The translations under genes and the position numbers were made by a program. The notes under the pieces are model-generated. The model was not told where the DNA came from. It saw nothing but the letters and a program-made list of their open reading frames with translations, and did not search any database. A stretch of DNA of 59,954 nt from Bacteroidota bacterium. GTDB taxonomy: Bacteria > Bacteroidota > Bacteroidia > B-17B0 > Aurantibacillaceae. The stretch is taken from positions 1 to 59,954 of the forward strand of contig JANYGK010000001.1 of assembly GCA_025362395.1 (NCBI GenBank), in the 5' to 3' direction. Shown piece by piece: positions 8,341 to 15,678 of the stretch (position 1 is the first letter of the stretch; every line of letters begins with the position of its first letter).

Positions 8341-8467
8341 ACCGCTAACGGTTTCGGGCTTAGCGAAGGTGGCGATTTTCATCACAAATGTTGATGCGGA
8401 GATGATTAACCACAAATGTCTCTGCGGAGCACTGAACCGCCAATTTTGCCAAACCCGTGTTAGCGGT
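8341..8467 (-). repeat. attC-like inverted repeat 2, 3' of the RibD/DHFR-like gene
   Basis: 127 bp with perfect 9-bp terminal inverted repeats, ACCGCTAAC (8341-8349) and GTTAGCGGT (8459-8467). Inner arms CGGGCTTAGC (8355-8364) and GCCAAACCCG (8448-8457) pair at 8 of 10. The centre also folds (TGGCG/CGCCA). Most of its length is alignable with the repeat at 7375-7508. Confidence 0.65.
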
Positions 8468-8513
8468 TCGTTGTTGTTTTTCTGATGCTTCCATCTCCAA
8501 ATAAAATGCTTGG

Positions 8514-9080
8514 TCAGTCATTATTTGATTTGTAAGTCAAAACTGTTTTGCCACCGGAGTATAACTTTGCTTGTATTGGAGTAAGTTTCTGTATTTTATT
8601 AATTGAATTAAAAATAGTCATACCGTTACTTATAGCTGTTGGATTTACAATAAAATGATACTCGTCAATAAGTCCTTCTTTTATTAGTGAGGAAACAAAA
8701 CTTACACCGCCAAAAACAAGAATGTCTTTACCGTTTTGTTTTTTTAAGTTGGCAATTTCTTCTGTAAGATTTCCTTTTGTAAAAGTGGTGTTGTTCCAAG
8801 TTGATTTGTCAAGTGTTTTTGTGAAAACAATTTTTTGAATGTCAGCTATTTTTTTTGCGAATGGGTGAGTTGGATTTTCAATAGCTGTATCCTCCCAAAA
8901 TTGTATAATACCTTCTGCTGTTTTTCTGCCAAGTAAAAGCGTGTCAGATGTCTCAAGGAGTGCACTCATAAACGCTGTAAGTTCGTCATCCGGATTCCAA
9001 GTCATCCAGTCTTTTTCTCCGTTTAGTCCTGAAACATAACCGTTAATTGTGGTTTGCATTTGTAATTTTAACTTTCTCAT
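8514..9080 (-). CDS. Dihydrofolate reductase-family (RibD C-terminal-like) protein
   Basis: 188 residues of the RibD-C/DHFR-like fold seen in many small bacterial reductases: N-terminal KLQMQTTINGYVSG, TLLLGRKTAEGI, and the nucleotide-binding GKDILVFGGVSFVSSLIKEG followed by LIDEYHFIVNPTAISNG. Likely NAD(P)H-dependent; the substrate is unknown, and it should not be equated with folate metabolism or trimethoprim resistance. Lone gene flanked by attC-like repeats. Confidence 0.88.
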   Translation of the reverse strand: MRKLKLQMQTTINGYVSGLNGEKDWMTWNPDDELTAFMSALLETSDTLLLGRKTAEGIIQFWEDTAIENPTHPFAKKIADIQKIVFTKTLDKSTWNNTTFTKGNLTEEIANLKKQNGKDILVFGGVSFVSSLIKEGLIDEYHFIVNPTAISNGMTIFNSINKIQKLTPIQAKLYSGGKTVLTYKSNND

Positions 9081-9145
9081 AGTTGTCTTGATTTATTATT
9101 CTATTGCCTGTCGTTTTATTGTTGTCTTGGTTGTCCGTTTACAAT

Positions 9146-9236
9146 GACTGCTAACGATTTTCAACTAAACGAAGAAGGCTTTTGTCTAGGTATTTAGAAG
9201 ATAAAAAGCCTTTTATGCTGAAGTGTTGTTAGTGGC
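9146..9236 (-). repeat. attC-like inverted repeat 3, 3' of the acetyltransferase gene
   Basis: About 90 bp, left end GACTGCTAAC (9146-9155), right end GTTAGTGGC (from 9228). The centre is a hairpin AAGGCTTTT ... AAAAAGCCTT. The left flank TTACAATGACTGCTAACG is shared almost exactly with the site at 9753, although the centre is different. Confidence 0.5.
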
Positions 9237-9266
9237 TGTACTTTTTCATTATGCGTCATTATTCTA

Positions 9267-9722
9267 TCAGTTGTTGTCAAACGAATATGTAAAATGTGTT
9301 GCATTTAATTCACTACTTATTGGTGTCGTTTTGTAAAAGTTAACCGCTCGAATGTCGTCTGTTTCTGCTTGAACAAATACTTCACTAAACCCATTCTGTT
9401 TACAATAATCATTTAAGGTAGCAATTATAAATTTACCAATTCCTTTTCGTTGAAAATCTGTTATTACAGCAAGGTCATAAATGTATGCAGAAGGTTTTTC
9501 TGTATCATACCTGTCTAATACATGTACAGTAATTCCACCAACTAATTTCTTGTCTGTCTCACCTATAAAAACTAAGAAGTTGGGGTTGTCCAGCAGTCTT
9601 TGTAGATGATTGCTTTTAGGAAATATAAAGTTTTCCCATTCAAAAACTTCTTCAAATACTTTGATTAAGTCGGAAAAGTCGTCTATGTCTGTTGGATTAA
9701 GTTTTCTTATTTCTATGTCCAT
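9267..9722 (-). CDS. GNAT acetyltransferase resembling AAC(3)-I aminoglycoside acetyltransferases
   Basis: 151 residues, GNAT fold. SAYIYDLAV followed by RKGIGKFII is the acetyl-CoA-binding motif A, and the stretch VGGITVHVLDRYD ... YIYDLAV ... VFVQAETDD follows the order of the AAC(3)-I family (for example the cassette-borne aacC1 type). Expected to transfer acetyl from acetyl-CoA to an amine; aminoglycoside activity is an inference. Alternative: another small-molecule GNAT. Lone gene with attC-like repeats on both sides, as for classical integron resistance cassettes. Confidence 0.8.
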   Translation of the reverse strand: MDIEIRKLNPTDIDDFSDLIKVFEEVFEWENFIFPKSNHLQRLLDNPNFLVFIGETDKKLVGGITVHVLDRYDTEKPSAYIYDLAVITDFQRKGIGKFIIATLNDYCKQNGFSEVFVQAETDDIRAVNFYKTTPISSELNATHFTYSFDNN

Positions 9723-9752
9723 AAAGATGTTTTGTTACTGTAATCTTACAAT

Positions 9753-9850
9753 GACTGCTAACGGTTTGCGGCTACCAGTAGTTGGCGTTTGGAACACTCA
9801 ACTGTCTATACCCACAAATGTTTATTTAAAGATACAAATGTTTGTTAGCA
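9753..9850 (-). repeat. attC-like inverted repeat 4, joined to a truncated hydrolase gene
   Basis: About 98 bp. TGCTAAC (9756-9762) on the left and GTTAGCA (9844-9850) on the right are perfect 7-bp inverted repeats. The left flank ACAATGACTGCTAACGG matches the site at 9146. The reading frame of the hydrolase remnant runs into this repeat, so the gene was cut at the junction. Confidence 0.52.
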
Positions 9851-10452
9851 AAGCCAAAGAAAAATAAAGGTCTGCGAAGCACGTCCCAGTATGATGTAAA
9901 ATTACCTTCTTTGTCTAGGCCTTTAATTACATTTGTAGAAATATTTTTGATACTTAATGTTGAATTGTGCATTTCCAGCGGCTTGAATATTTTCTCTTCA
10001 ACGATTTCTGAAAATGGTCGACTCTCGATCTGCGACAAAACATAACTTAGTAAACCCGAACCTAAATTTGAATAGATTGCTTTTTCATTTGGTTCGCACT
10101 CCATTTTAAGTTCTTTTGTTAAATAGGCAATTAGTTCCTTCATTGTAACTGCTAAATGGATTTTCTTTAATAAATTTTTTCTGTCGTCATAGCCAGCTGG
10201 CATTCTTGGAAGTCCTGAGGTGTGCATTCCTAGTTGCTTCAAAGTTATAGTTGGATTTCCTTTCAGTTCAAAAGAGAGAAAGTTAGAAATAGGGTCATCA
10301 AGATTTACTTTGCCGTCAACCACTAGCTGCGCTATTAAATTCCCTGTAAATGATTTAGTAACATAACCTATTTCAAATGCAGATGTTTTATTATTTGGAT
10401 AAGAGATTTCTTTGCTATTTTTTCTTAATCCAAAGTAAGCTGTCTCATTATT
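9826..10452 (-). pseudogene. Truncated serine beta-lactamase-fold hydrolase remnant
   Basis: Open reading without an ATG from 10452, recognisable as class C beta-lactamase/penicillin-binding-protein-like. The segment FEIGYVTKSFTGNLIAQLV is where family members have the SxxK nucleophile motif, but Ser is Tyr here (YVTK). HTSGLPRMP and the second motif YSN (YSNLGSGLLSYVL) follow. The C-terminal domain with the third motif is missing because the frame ends inside the attC-like repeat at 9753-9850, and the N-terminus is lost behind a stop at 10453. An ATG within the remnant (10323) would encode 165 residues, but without the first motif. The gap 10453-10614 shows no intact gene. Confidence 0.75.
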
Positions 10453-10614
10453 TTAAAATAGTACATCAAATATTAAGCAATTTAACTGAATACCATACTT
10501 TAATTCTATATTTTGATAAATATTTAAAGCAATTTCTTATTTTGATTTGCAATTTCGAATCAGCTTTTTTCATTATCAAATTGTTTTACCTGCATATTAT
10601 TTGTGTTATTATTT

Positions 10615-11673
10615 TTAGAACGGATTAGAAAATGCCTTGTTTGTTATAAAAGTAGAATCGGTTAATGCTTTAAGAAAAGAAATGATTTTCTTTTTTTCAT
10701 AAGAGGTTAGTTTTGATCCGCCTTGGTGAACTAAATCCATTTTAGAATCTAAATTTATTGTATTTTTCACTTCAGTATTATAAAAATTCAATACTTCTTC
10801 AAGTGTCTTAAATCTTCCATCATGCATATATGGGGCTGTTAACGCCACATTTCTTAGAGAAGGGATTTTGAATTTTCCACAATCTGCTTTAAGCATGGTT
10901 ACTCCTCCGAGACCCTTATCTTTATATTTTAAATAATCTGAAACGCTATCTAATCCATTATTACTAAAACCTACAATTGTCGTTAATACATTTGCATCTG
11001 TTGTATGGCAATGCATACAGTTTCCTTTGGTCATATCATTCATCAATTCATACCCTTCCAGCTCATCTTTTGATAGCTTTGCAATACCAAGTAATGTTTT
11101 GTCAAATTTCGAATTATACGACAATAAGGTGCGTTCAAATTGCGCTATGGCTTTTGTAACAAGATTGCTGTCTATAGGTGCATTGCCAAAAGCTTTTCTA
11201 AATTTTAATAAGTAAAATCTACTTTTATTTAATTTCATGATAATTTTTTTCCATGACTGGTTCATCTCATTTTTCATCTTTATCGGATGAAAAACCTGAT
11301 TTTCAAGTGTTGATGCCCTTCCGTCCCAAAATAGAGATGTATACCATGCAAGATTAAATAATGGAAGCGTATTTCTATTCATTAATTCATCATTATTATC
11401 CTTACTGAATTGGTTTGGAGAATCACTAAACGCAAAAACTTGTTTATGGCAACTACTACAAGATATTTTACCGTTGTCGCTTAATATTGGATCATAAAAT
11501 AAAAACCTCCCAAGTTCAACGCCTTCGTTAGTCACACTATTTGTTGGTGATAAAGGCATTGGGGGAAAATAAACCGGTTTTGGAAATATATAAGGAGTAG
11601 GTTTTTTTTCGTTTTTAAATGAAAGAAGCATTACGGTTGCAATGATAAAAACTAAAGCAGAAACCTTTTTCAT
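10615..11673 (-). CDS. Di-haem cytochrome c peroxidase family protein
   Basis: 352 residues of the CCP/MauG family. Signal peptide at the start (KKVSALVFIIATVMLLSF), two c-type haem motifs CSSCH (SCSSCHKQVFAFSD) and CMHCH (NCMHCHTTDANV), and the family segment YMHDGRFKTLEEVLNFY near the C-terminus. Acts in the periplasm, usually reducing H2O2 with electrons from cytochrome c; MauG-like oxidations are an alternative. Last gene of a minus-strand operon, 6 bp after the T9SS protein at 11680-12594. Confidence 0.94.
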   Translation of the reverse strand: MKKVSALVFIIATVMLLSFKNEKKPTPYIFPKPVYFPPMPLSPTNSVTNEGVELGRFLFYDPILSDNGKISCSSCHKQVFAFSDSPNQFSKDNNDELMNRNTLPLFNLAWYTSLFWDGRASTLENQVFHPIKMKNEMNQSWKKIIMKLNKSRFYLLKFRKAFGNAPIDSNLVTKAIAQFERTLLSYNSKFDKTLLGIAKLSKDELEGYELMNDMTKGNCMHCHTTDANVLTTIVGFSNNGLDSVSDYLKYKDKGLGGVTMLKADCGKFKIPSLRNVALTAPYMHDGRFKTLEEVLNFYNTEVKNTINLDSKMDLVHQGGSKLTSYEKKKIISFLKALTDSTFITNKAFSNPF

Positions 11674-11679
11674 CTTTCA

Positions 11680-12594
11680 CTAATTCTTTTCCAAAATTAT
11701 TGGAAAACTCATGACATTACTATTTGTAGTTACTCTGATGATGTAGGTACCCGGTAATTGATTACTTATATCAAGAATGGTTTTTAAATTATTAGGGGCA
11801 ATTCTTTCAAGTATTTTTCCATCTGAACCAATGACTTCCACATTTAGTATTGCGTTGCCTTTTGTATGTATTTGTAATTCTATATTTAAAATACCGGAGG
11901 TGTTTGTCGGATAAACAGCTATTGGCTGAGGAGCACTAATGCTTTTTACGGGATGTACTACGGTTGTTTGTGCTATAAAGTTGTCGATCATCCATCCTTC
12001 TTTATTTGTATTAATAGAGTCAGATTTAAATGTGTATCTAAAATACAATGTGTCATTTAATGAAAGTACAGTAGGAGAAAGACACAACCACATATCCCTC
12101 CAAGTGGAGTCACGCCCGCTTAACGCAAATTCACCGGTTGTTAGGGTGTCTTTATTTAGCTGATTAAACCCGTAAAATTGGTAAACATTACTATTATTCA
12201 ATGTATTATTCCAACTTTGACCGCTGTTTGTGGAGAACTCAACAATTGCCCCGTCCTTTTTTTTATCCATATCTAATTTTTGTTTCCAACGCAACGCAAA
12301 AATCTGAGTAGAAAAGTATCCTGTAGTGTAGAATGAAAACCTTGATATATTTTTATTAGGATAATAATTACTGGTGTCCGTAACTATAACTTTAGGCAAT
12401 GTAGAAGCCGCATGAAATATGGTTTTATGCGGCCTCCCGATCTGCCAAATATTTGTTGAGGCAGTATCAAGCTTTATAATTATAGAATTAGAAAGCGATG
12501 TGTCTGCACCATCAAAATATTGATGACGAATTGGCATTTGACCTGACATGCAACAGGTAGTTAAAAATAGTAGCAGAGATAAAAAAGGTTTCAT
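11680..12594 (-). CDS. T9SS type A sorting-domain secreted protein
   Basis: 304 residues. Lipoprotein- or Sec-type signal at the N-terminus (FLSLLLFLTTCCMSGQ), a central beta-rich region probably of the immunoglobulin/jelly-roll type (GWMIDNFIAQT near residue 200), and a C-terminal sorting domain ending PGTYIIRVTTNSNVMSFPII. Exported through the Sec and type IX systems to the surface or medium. Ligand unknown. Middle gene of the operon 14136 to 10615. Confidence 0.85.
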   Translation of the reverse strand: MKPFLSLLLFLTTCCMSGQMPIRHQYFDGADTSLSNSIIIKLDTASTNIWQIGRPHKTIFHAASTLPKVIVTDTSNYYPNKNISRFSFYTTGYFSTQIFALRWKQKLDMDKKKDGAIVEFSTNSGQSWNNTLNNSNVYQFYGFNQLNKDTLTTGEFALSGRDSTWRDMWLCLSPTVLSLNDTLYFRYTFKSDSINTNKEGWMIDNFIAQTTVVHPVKSISAPQPIAVYPTNTSGILNIELQIHTKGNAILNVEVIGSDGKILERIAPNNLKTILDISNQLPGTYIIRVTTNSNVMSFPIILEKN

Positions 12595-12654
12595 GATTTT
12601 ATTTTTTTTGTAATTAATTTAACTTTTATTTTAATCTATAGTATTGGAAACCTT

Positions 12655-14136
12655 TTAATTATTAATTATAACAACTTTTCCGGTTTTTAAATAGTTATTA
12701 CCTGCTTTAACTCTATAAAAGTAAACACCGTCAGCAAATGCTTTTACATCAAACTTATGCGGTTCAGTACTATTAGTTAAAACTGAATGTATCATTTGGT
12801 GCCCTTGCACATCAAAAATATCTACGGTTATGGTTGAAACATTCTCTTGTTCTAACAAAAAATACAGTTCGTTGCTTGCAGGGTTGGGATATAATTTCAT
12901 GCCCTGATCTTTTTGAGAGAAAGAATTAATACCCGTAATACAAGCTGTAGCGCTTTCACAGAAGAGGTTGCTGTCTACTTTTAGCAGCCAAATGTCCTGT
13001 GTGCCACCATCACCATTCATAGGGGTTACAAAGCCTGCAAAGCAATAGCCATTATCTGGTGCCTGCACCACATCCCTGAAATAATTTTGGCTGTGCGCTA
13101 GTATTCTGTATTCACGATAATGAAGACTGTCTCCACTTTGATTGATTTCATATACTGTTCCACTTAAAGTATTATCCGTAAATGCTCTTTGCCCACAAAT
13201 AATAATATTACCATCATTATTTTCAATAGCTGAATAGGGATTAGATTCGCCTAAAGGAAAATATTCTTTACTCCAAATGGTATTATTATTAATATCTATT
13301 TTTTCACACTGTAATTTGTAAAAATCGTTACTTCCAACGCTGTATTTTTTAATACGACTAAATATTAATACGTTTCCATCCTTCAGGCGTTTGGCAATGC
13401 AACCTCCGTAACCTCCGTTTGTAATAACTGTTTTTTGCCAAATTGTATTACCTGCTGTATCTAAATACATCACAAACCCATTGGTGCCAGATGTATTATG
13501 AGGATACTTATTCCCGGCAATAATCAGTTTTTCATTTAAAGTATCAATGGAAAGAGCTGCTTCATCCCATCCTGTTATTCCTATTTTCTTTTTCCAAAGC
13601 TCATTGCCTGAAGTGTCTGTTTTTATTAATAAAATGTCATTGTTTGTTGTTAAACTATCAGTATAACCTACCATATAAATATATTTTCCTGATTTTACAA
13701 ATGAGGTAATAACATTGGTTTTATTTAAGAAACCATATTCAAAATAAGCTACACTGTCAAGATTTGAATTAAAACGCCATAAAAAGCACAATGTGGTATC
13801 TGGTTTATATGTTCTTGTGCCACTTACTAAAAACGTATTATTATTTGCCCGAATGTATTTTCCGGAATTAGGTAAAAAATTCATATTAGGCCGTATATAT
13901 GCTTTGTTTTTCCGAAGCGTTCCGTCTAAATTATATAAACCTAACAAAAAAGTGTAGTAACTACTGGTGCTGCAAGTTACCTCAGCACTTATATATCCGT
14001 TATACATGGTATCTATTCCGTTTGTACCATCACAACTTCCAAAAGTATCATAGCGGTTATTAAAATAACCTTGCGCTTTGCTTTTAGGTATAAAATAGCA
14101 AACACATAATAATAGTATGATGGTTTTATACCACAT
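12655..14136 (-). CDS. T9SS type A sorting-domain protein with repeated beta-propeller-like blades
   Basis: 493 residues. N-terminal signal (TIILLLCVCYFIPKSKAQ); repeated blade-like segments with the pattern LLIKTDTSGNELWKK and MYLDTAGNTIWQKT, as in delta-60/PQQ-like propeller proteins of Bacteroidota; the C-terminal sorting domain begins LYPNPASNELYF and ends NYLKTGKVVIINN. Predicted secreted through the type IX system. First intact gene of the operon; two bases upstream lies the tail of a decayed T9SS gene (14139-14252). Confidence 0.88.
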   Translation of the reverse strand: MWYKTIILLLCVCYFIPKSKAQGYFNNRYDTFGSCDGTNGIDTMYNGYISAEVTCSTSSYYTFLLGLYNLDGTLRKNKAYIRPNMNFLPNSGKYIRANNNTFLVSGTRTYKPDTTLCFLWRFNSNLDSVAYFEYGFLNKTNVITSFVKSGKYIYMVGYTDSLTTNNDILLIKTDTSGNELWKKKIGITGWDEAALSIDTLNEKLIIAGNKYPHNTSGTNGFVMYLDTAGNTIWQKTVITNGGYGGCIAKRLKDGNVLIFSRIKKYSVGSNDFYKLQCEKIDINNNTIWSKEYFPLGESNPYSAIENNDGNIIICGQRAFTDNTLSGTVYEINQSGDSLHYREYRILAHSQNYFRDVVQAPDNGYCFAGFVTPMNGDGGTQDIWLLKVDSNLFCESATACITGINSFSQKDQGMKLYPNPASNELYFLLEQENVSTITVDIFDVQGHQMIHSVLTNSTEPHKFDVKAFADGVYFYRVKAGNNYLKTGKVVIINN

Positions 14137-14138
14137 GG

Positions 14139-14252
14139 TTACTTCATAATAATAACTTTACCTATTTTAAAGGGTTTGGTATCCGTTAGCACTTGGTAAA
14201 TGTATACCCCGTTGCTTAATTCTCCCGGTTCCAATTTTAAAGTTACGATTAA
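14139..14252 (-). pseudogene. Orphan T9SS C-terminal sorting-domain fragment
   Basis: 37 codons ending VYIYQVLTDTKPFKIGKVII plus MK and a stop, a typical type A sorting-domain tail. The frame is closed by a stop at 14253-14255 with no start codon, so only the last piece of a once larger secreted-protein gene remains. It ends 2 bp before the start of the related gene at 14136, suggesting a former member of the same operon. Confidence 0.75.
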
Positions 14253-14893
14253 TTATTAATCGCAAGTTAATTATACACATTTACATCTATATTTCATATA
14301 ATAAAAATGTATCCTGCTTTATAAAAACCGGAGATTCTTCTATAGCCATTAATTCTATAAAAGTTTTAAGTTTTACAGGCCGGGGAAAAGGAATTATTAT
14401 ACCTGAAAATTTAATTGACAACGAACGTTAGGTACTAATAAAATAAGAATTCTTTATGATCGGTGTTAAACTATGAAACTAAAAATCCGAAGGATAAAGA
14501 TATGTTCATATCCAACCCCGTTTTGAAAATGATACCATCCAATTTTCACAGGTCTTACCTGATTTACAAACTTTATACAAGGGAATAAATTATAAAGATT
14601 CAATTAGGCTAGTTATCAAACTATGTATCGGGGGCAAGTACTTTCAAATATTAACCTAAAGAACTAACATTTAAATTCTATAAGCTAAACTAGAAATGTA
14701 TTTAATTTTCGATCTTTACATCTTTATCTGAGCTCCTAACTTTTCAAGTGCAATATTTGATAAGCCGGCAGCTGTTACCAAATAAAAGCAAAACACCAAG
14801 GCATTAGTGGATAAACGCAATTTATGGATTTAAAATAATCAACTTATGAAATTCTGATTAAATTATTTAACGTCCATTTATTACTTTCTCAAA
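14253..14893. other. Gene-poor decayed region
   Basis: About 640 bp with no intact gene. On the plus strand two frames in succession read like coding remains: KNPKDKDMFISNPV near 14483 and, after a shift, DTIQFSQVLPDLQTLYKGIN with a stop near 14655. The original protein was not recognised. Confidence 0.4.
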
Positions 14894-15098
14894 TCATCTG
14901 ACGCTCTGAATATTGTTTTTAACATTATGGTTTCCGACATAAAAACCTTTAATGTATGTAGAGCTGTTATTTGCACCTCCATTAGCAGGCCCGGGAGCTG
15001 TTCTGCCGTATTTGATATCTATCTGCGTCTTTTTTGCGTTTGCAGAAGAATCTGTTTGCCCAAATAAATGTGAGCATAAGAAAGAAATTAGAATAGTG
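14894..15098 (-). pseudogene. N-terminal fragment of a secreted protein without start codon
   Basis: A minus-strand frame reads a signal-peptide-like stretch ILISFLCSHLFGQ followed by TDSSANAKKTQIDIKYGRTA and NGGANNSSTYIKGFYVGNHN, then a stop at 14894. No ATG lies in frame upstream before the tRNA terminator. It looks like the start of an exported protein whose remainder has been lost. Family unknown. Confidence 0.35.
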
Positions 15099-15108
15099 TC
15101 TAGTCCTG

Positions 15109-15139
15109 AAAAAAGCCTCTCATTCCTGAAAGGCTTTTT
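15109..15139 (-). terminator. Terminator downstream of the tRNA pair
   Basis: Stem AAAAAGCCTTTC / GAGAGGCTTTTT (minus-strand reading, one mismatch) followed by T residues, about 33 bp beyond the 3' end of tRNA-Leu. Confidence 0.82.
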
Positions 15140-15171
15140 AAATAATTCTCCGAAATGTTTTTGGTATGTTG

Positions 15172-15255
15172 TACCCCAGACGGGACTTGAACCCGTACGT
15201 CCGCGAAGACACAGGATTTTAAGTCCTGCGTGTCTACCAATTCCACCACCGGGGC
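15172..15255 (-). tRNA. tRNA-Leu (anticodon TAA)
   Basis: 84-nt type II tRNA with a long variable arm. Acceptor GCCCCGG pairs with CTGGGGT (two G-U), anticodon stem CAGGA/TCCTG around loop CTTAAAA (anticodon TAA, reads UUA), T arm GGGTTCAAGTCCC. CCA is not encoded. Confidence 0.96.
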
Positions 15256-15272
15256 ATATTGGAGAACTATTG

Positions 15273-15345
15273 AGCGAAAGACGGGTCTCGAACCCGCGAC
15301 CTTAACCTTGGCAAGGTTACGCTCTACCAACTGAGCTACTTTCGC
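15273..15345 (-). tRNA. tRNA-Gly (anticodon GCC)
   Basis: 73-nt cloverleaf: acceptor GCGAAAG/CTTTCGC, D arm GCTCAGTTGGTAGAGC, anticodon stem TAACC/GGTTA around TTGCCAA (anticodon GCC), T arm CGGGTTCGAGACCCG. Seventeen bases upstream of tRNA-Leu, so they are co-transcribed. Confidence 0.96.
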
Positions 15346-15396
15346 TTGTAATGTGTTTATTTAAAAAGAACAGCCCAATTTTAGGGATTGGGAGTG

Positions 15397-15426
15397 CAAA
15401 GATATCTATTTTTTTATTTCGGCAAA
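15397..15426 (-). promoter_or_regulatory. Bacteroidota-type promoter of the tRNA pair
   Basis: Minus-strand TATCTTTG (15397-15404) fits TAnnTTTG and is preceded after 18 bp by TTTG (15423-15426). It lies about 50 bp upstream of tRNA-Gly. The leader contains a small inverted repeat CCCAAT ... ATTGGG. Confidence 0.65.
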
Positions 15427-15678
15427 ATTTTTTTTAAAAAAAAAAGAGATAGCTGCTTTACGGCTCTCTGAGAGTTTGGCCTTTAAACAGTAAGCAGTGC
15501 TAAAGCTTTGTATGGAATTTAAACGGAAAGCAATTCTATTTATTGATTATCAATACTATTGAAGTCCCGGCAGGACTGCACGCCTAATGAACCTCAATAG
15601 TTTACAATAAACAAACTATTAACAACTACTCTTTAAAATCATCAAAACAGTATATTTAAAGTTCGGAAAAACTCCTTT

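Noticed and set aside
7375-9850. Insertion sequence or composite transposon explanation for the repeats
   Set aside because: No transposase reading frame lies between any pair of repeats and no target duplications were seen; the one-gene-one-repeat order fits cassettes better, although a MITE origin is not excluded.
9826-10323. Intact 165-residue beta-lactamase-like protein
   Set aside because: The ATG is internal, the nucleophile motif lies upstream of it and is altered, and the C-terminal domain is replaced by repeat sequence.
14952-15305. Open plus-strand frame of 117 codons
   Set aside because: It runs antisense through the terminator, tRNA-Leu and part of tRNA-Gly; coding is incompatible with these RNAs.
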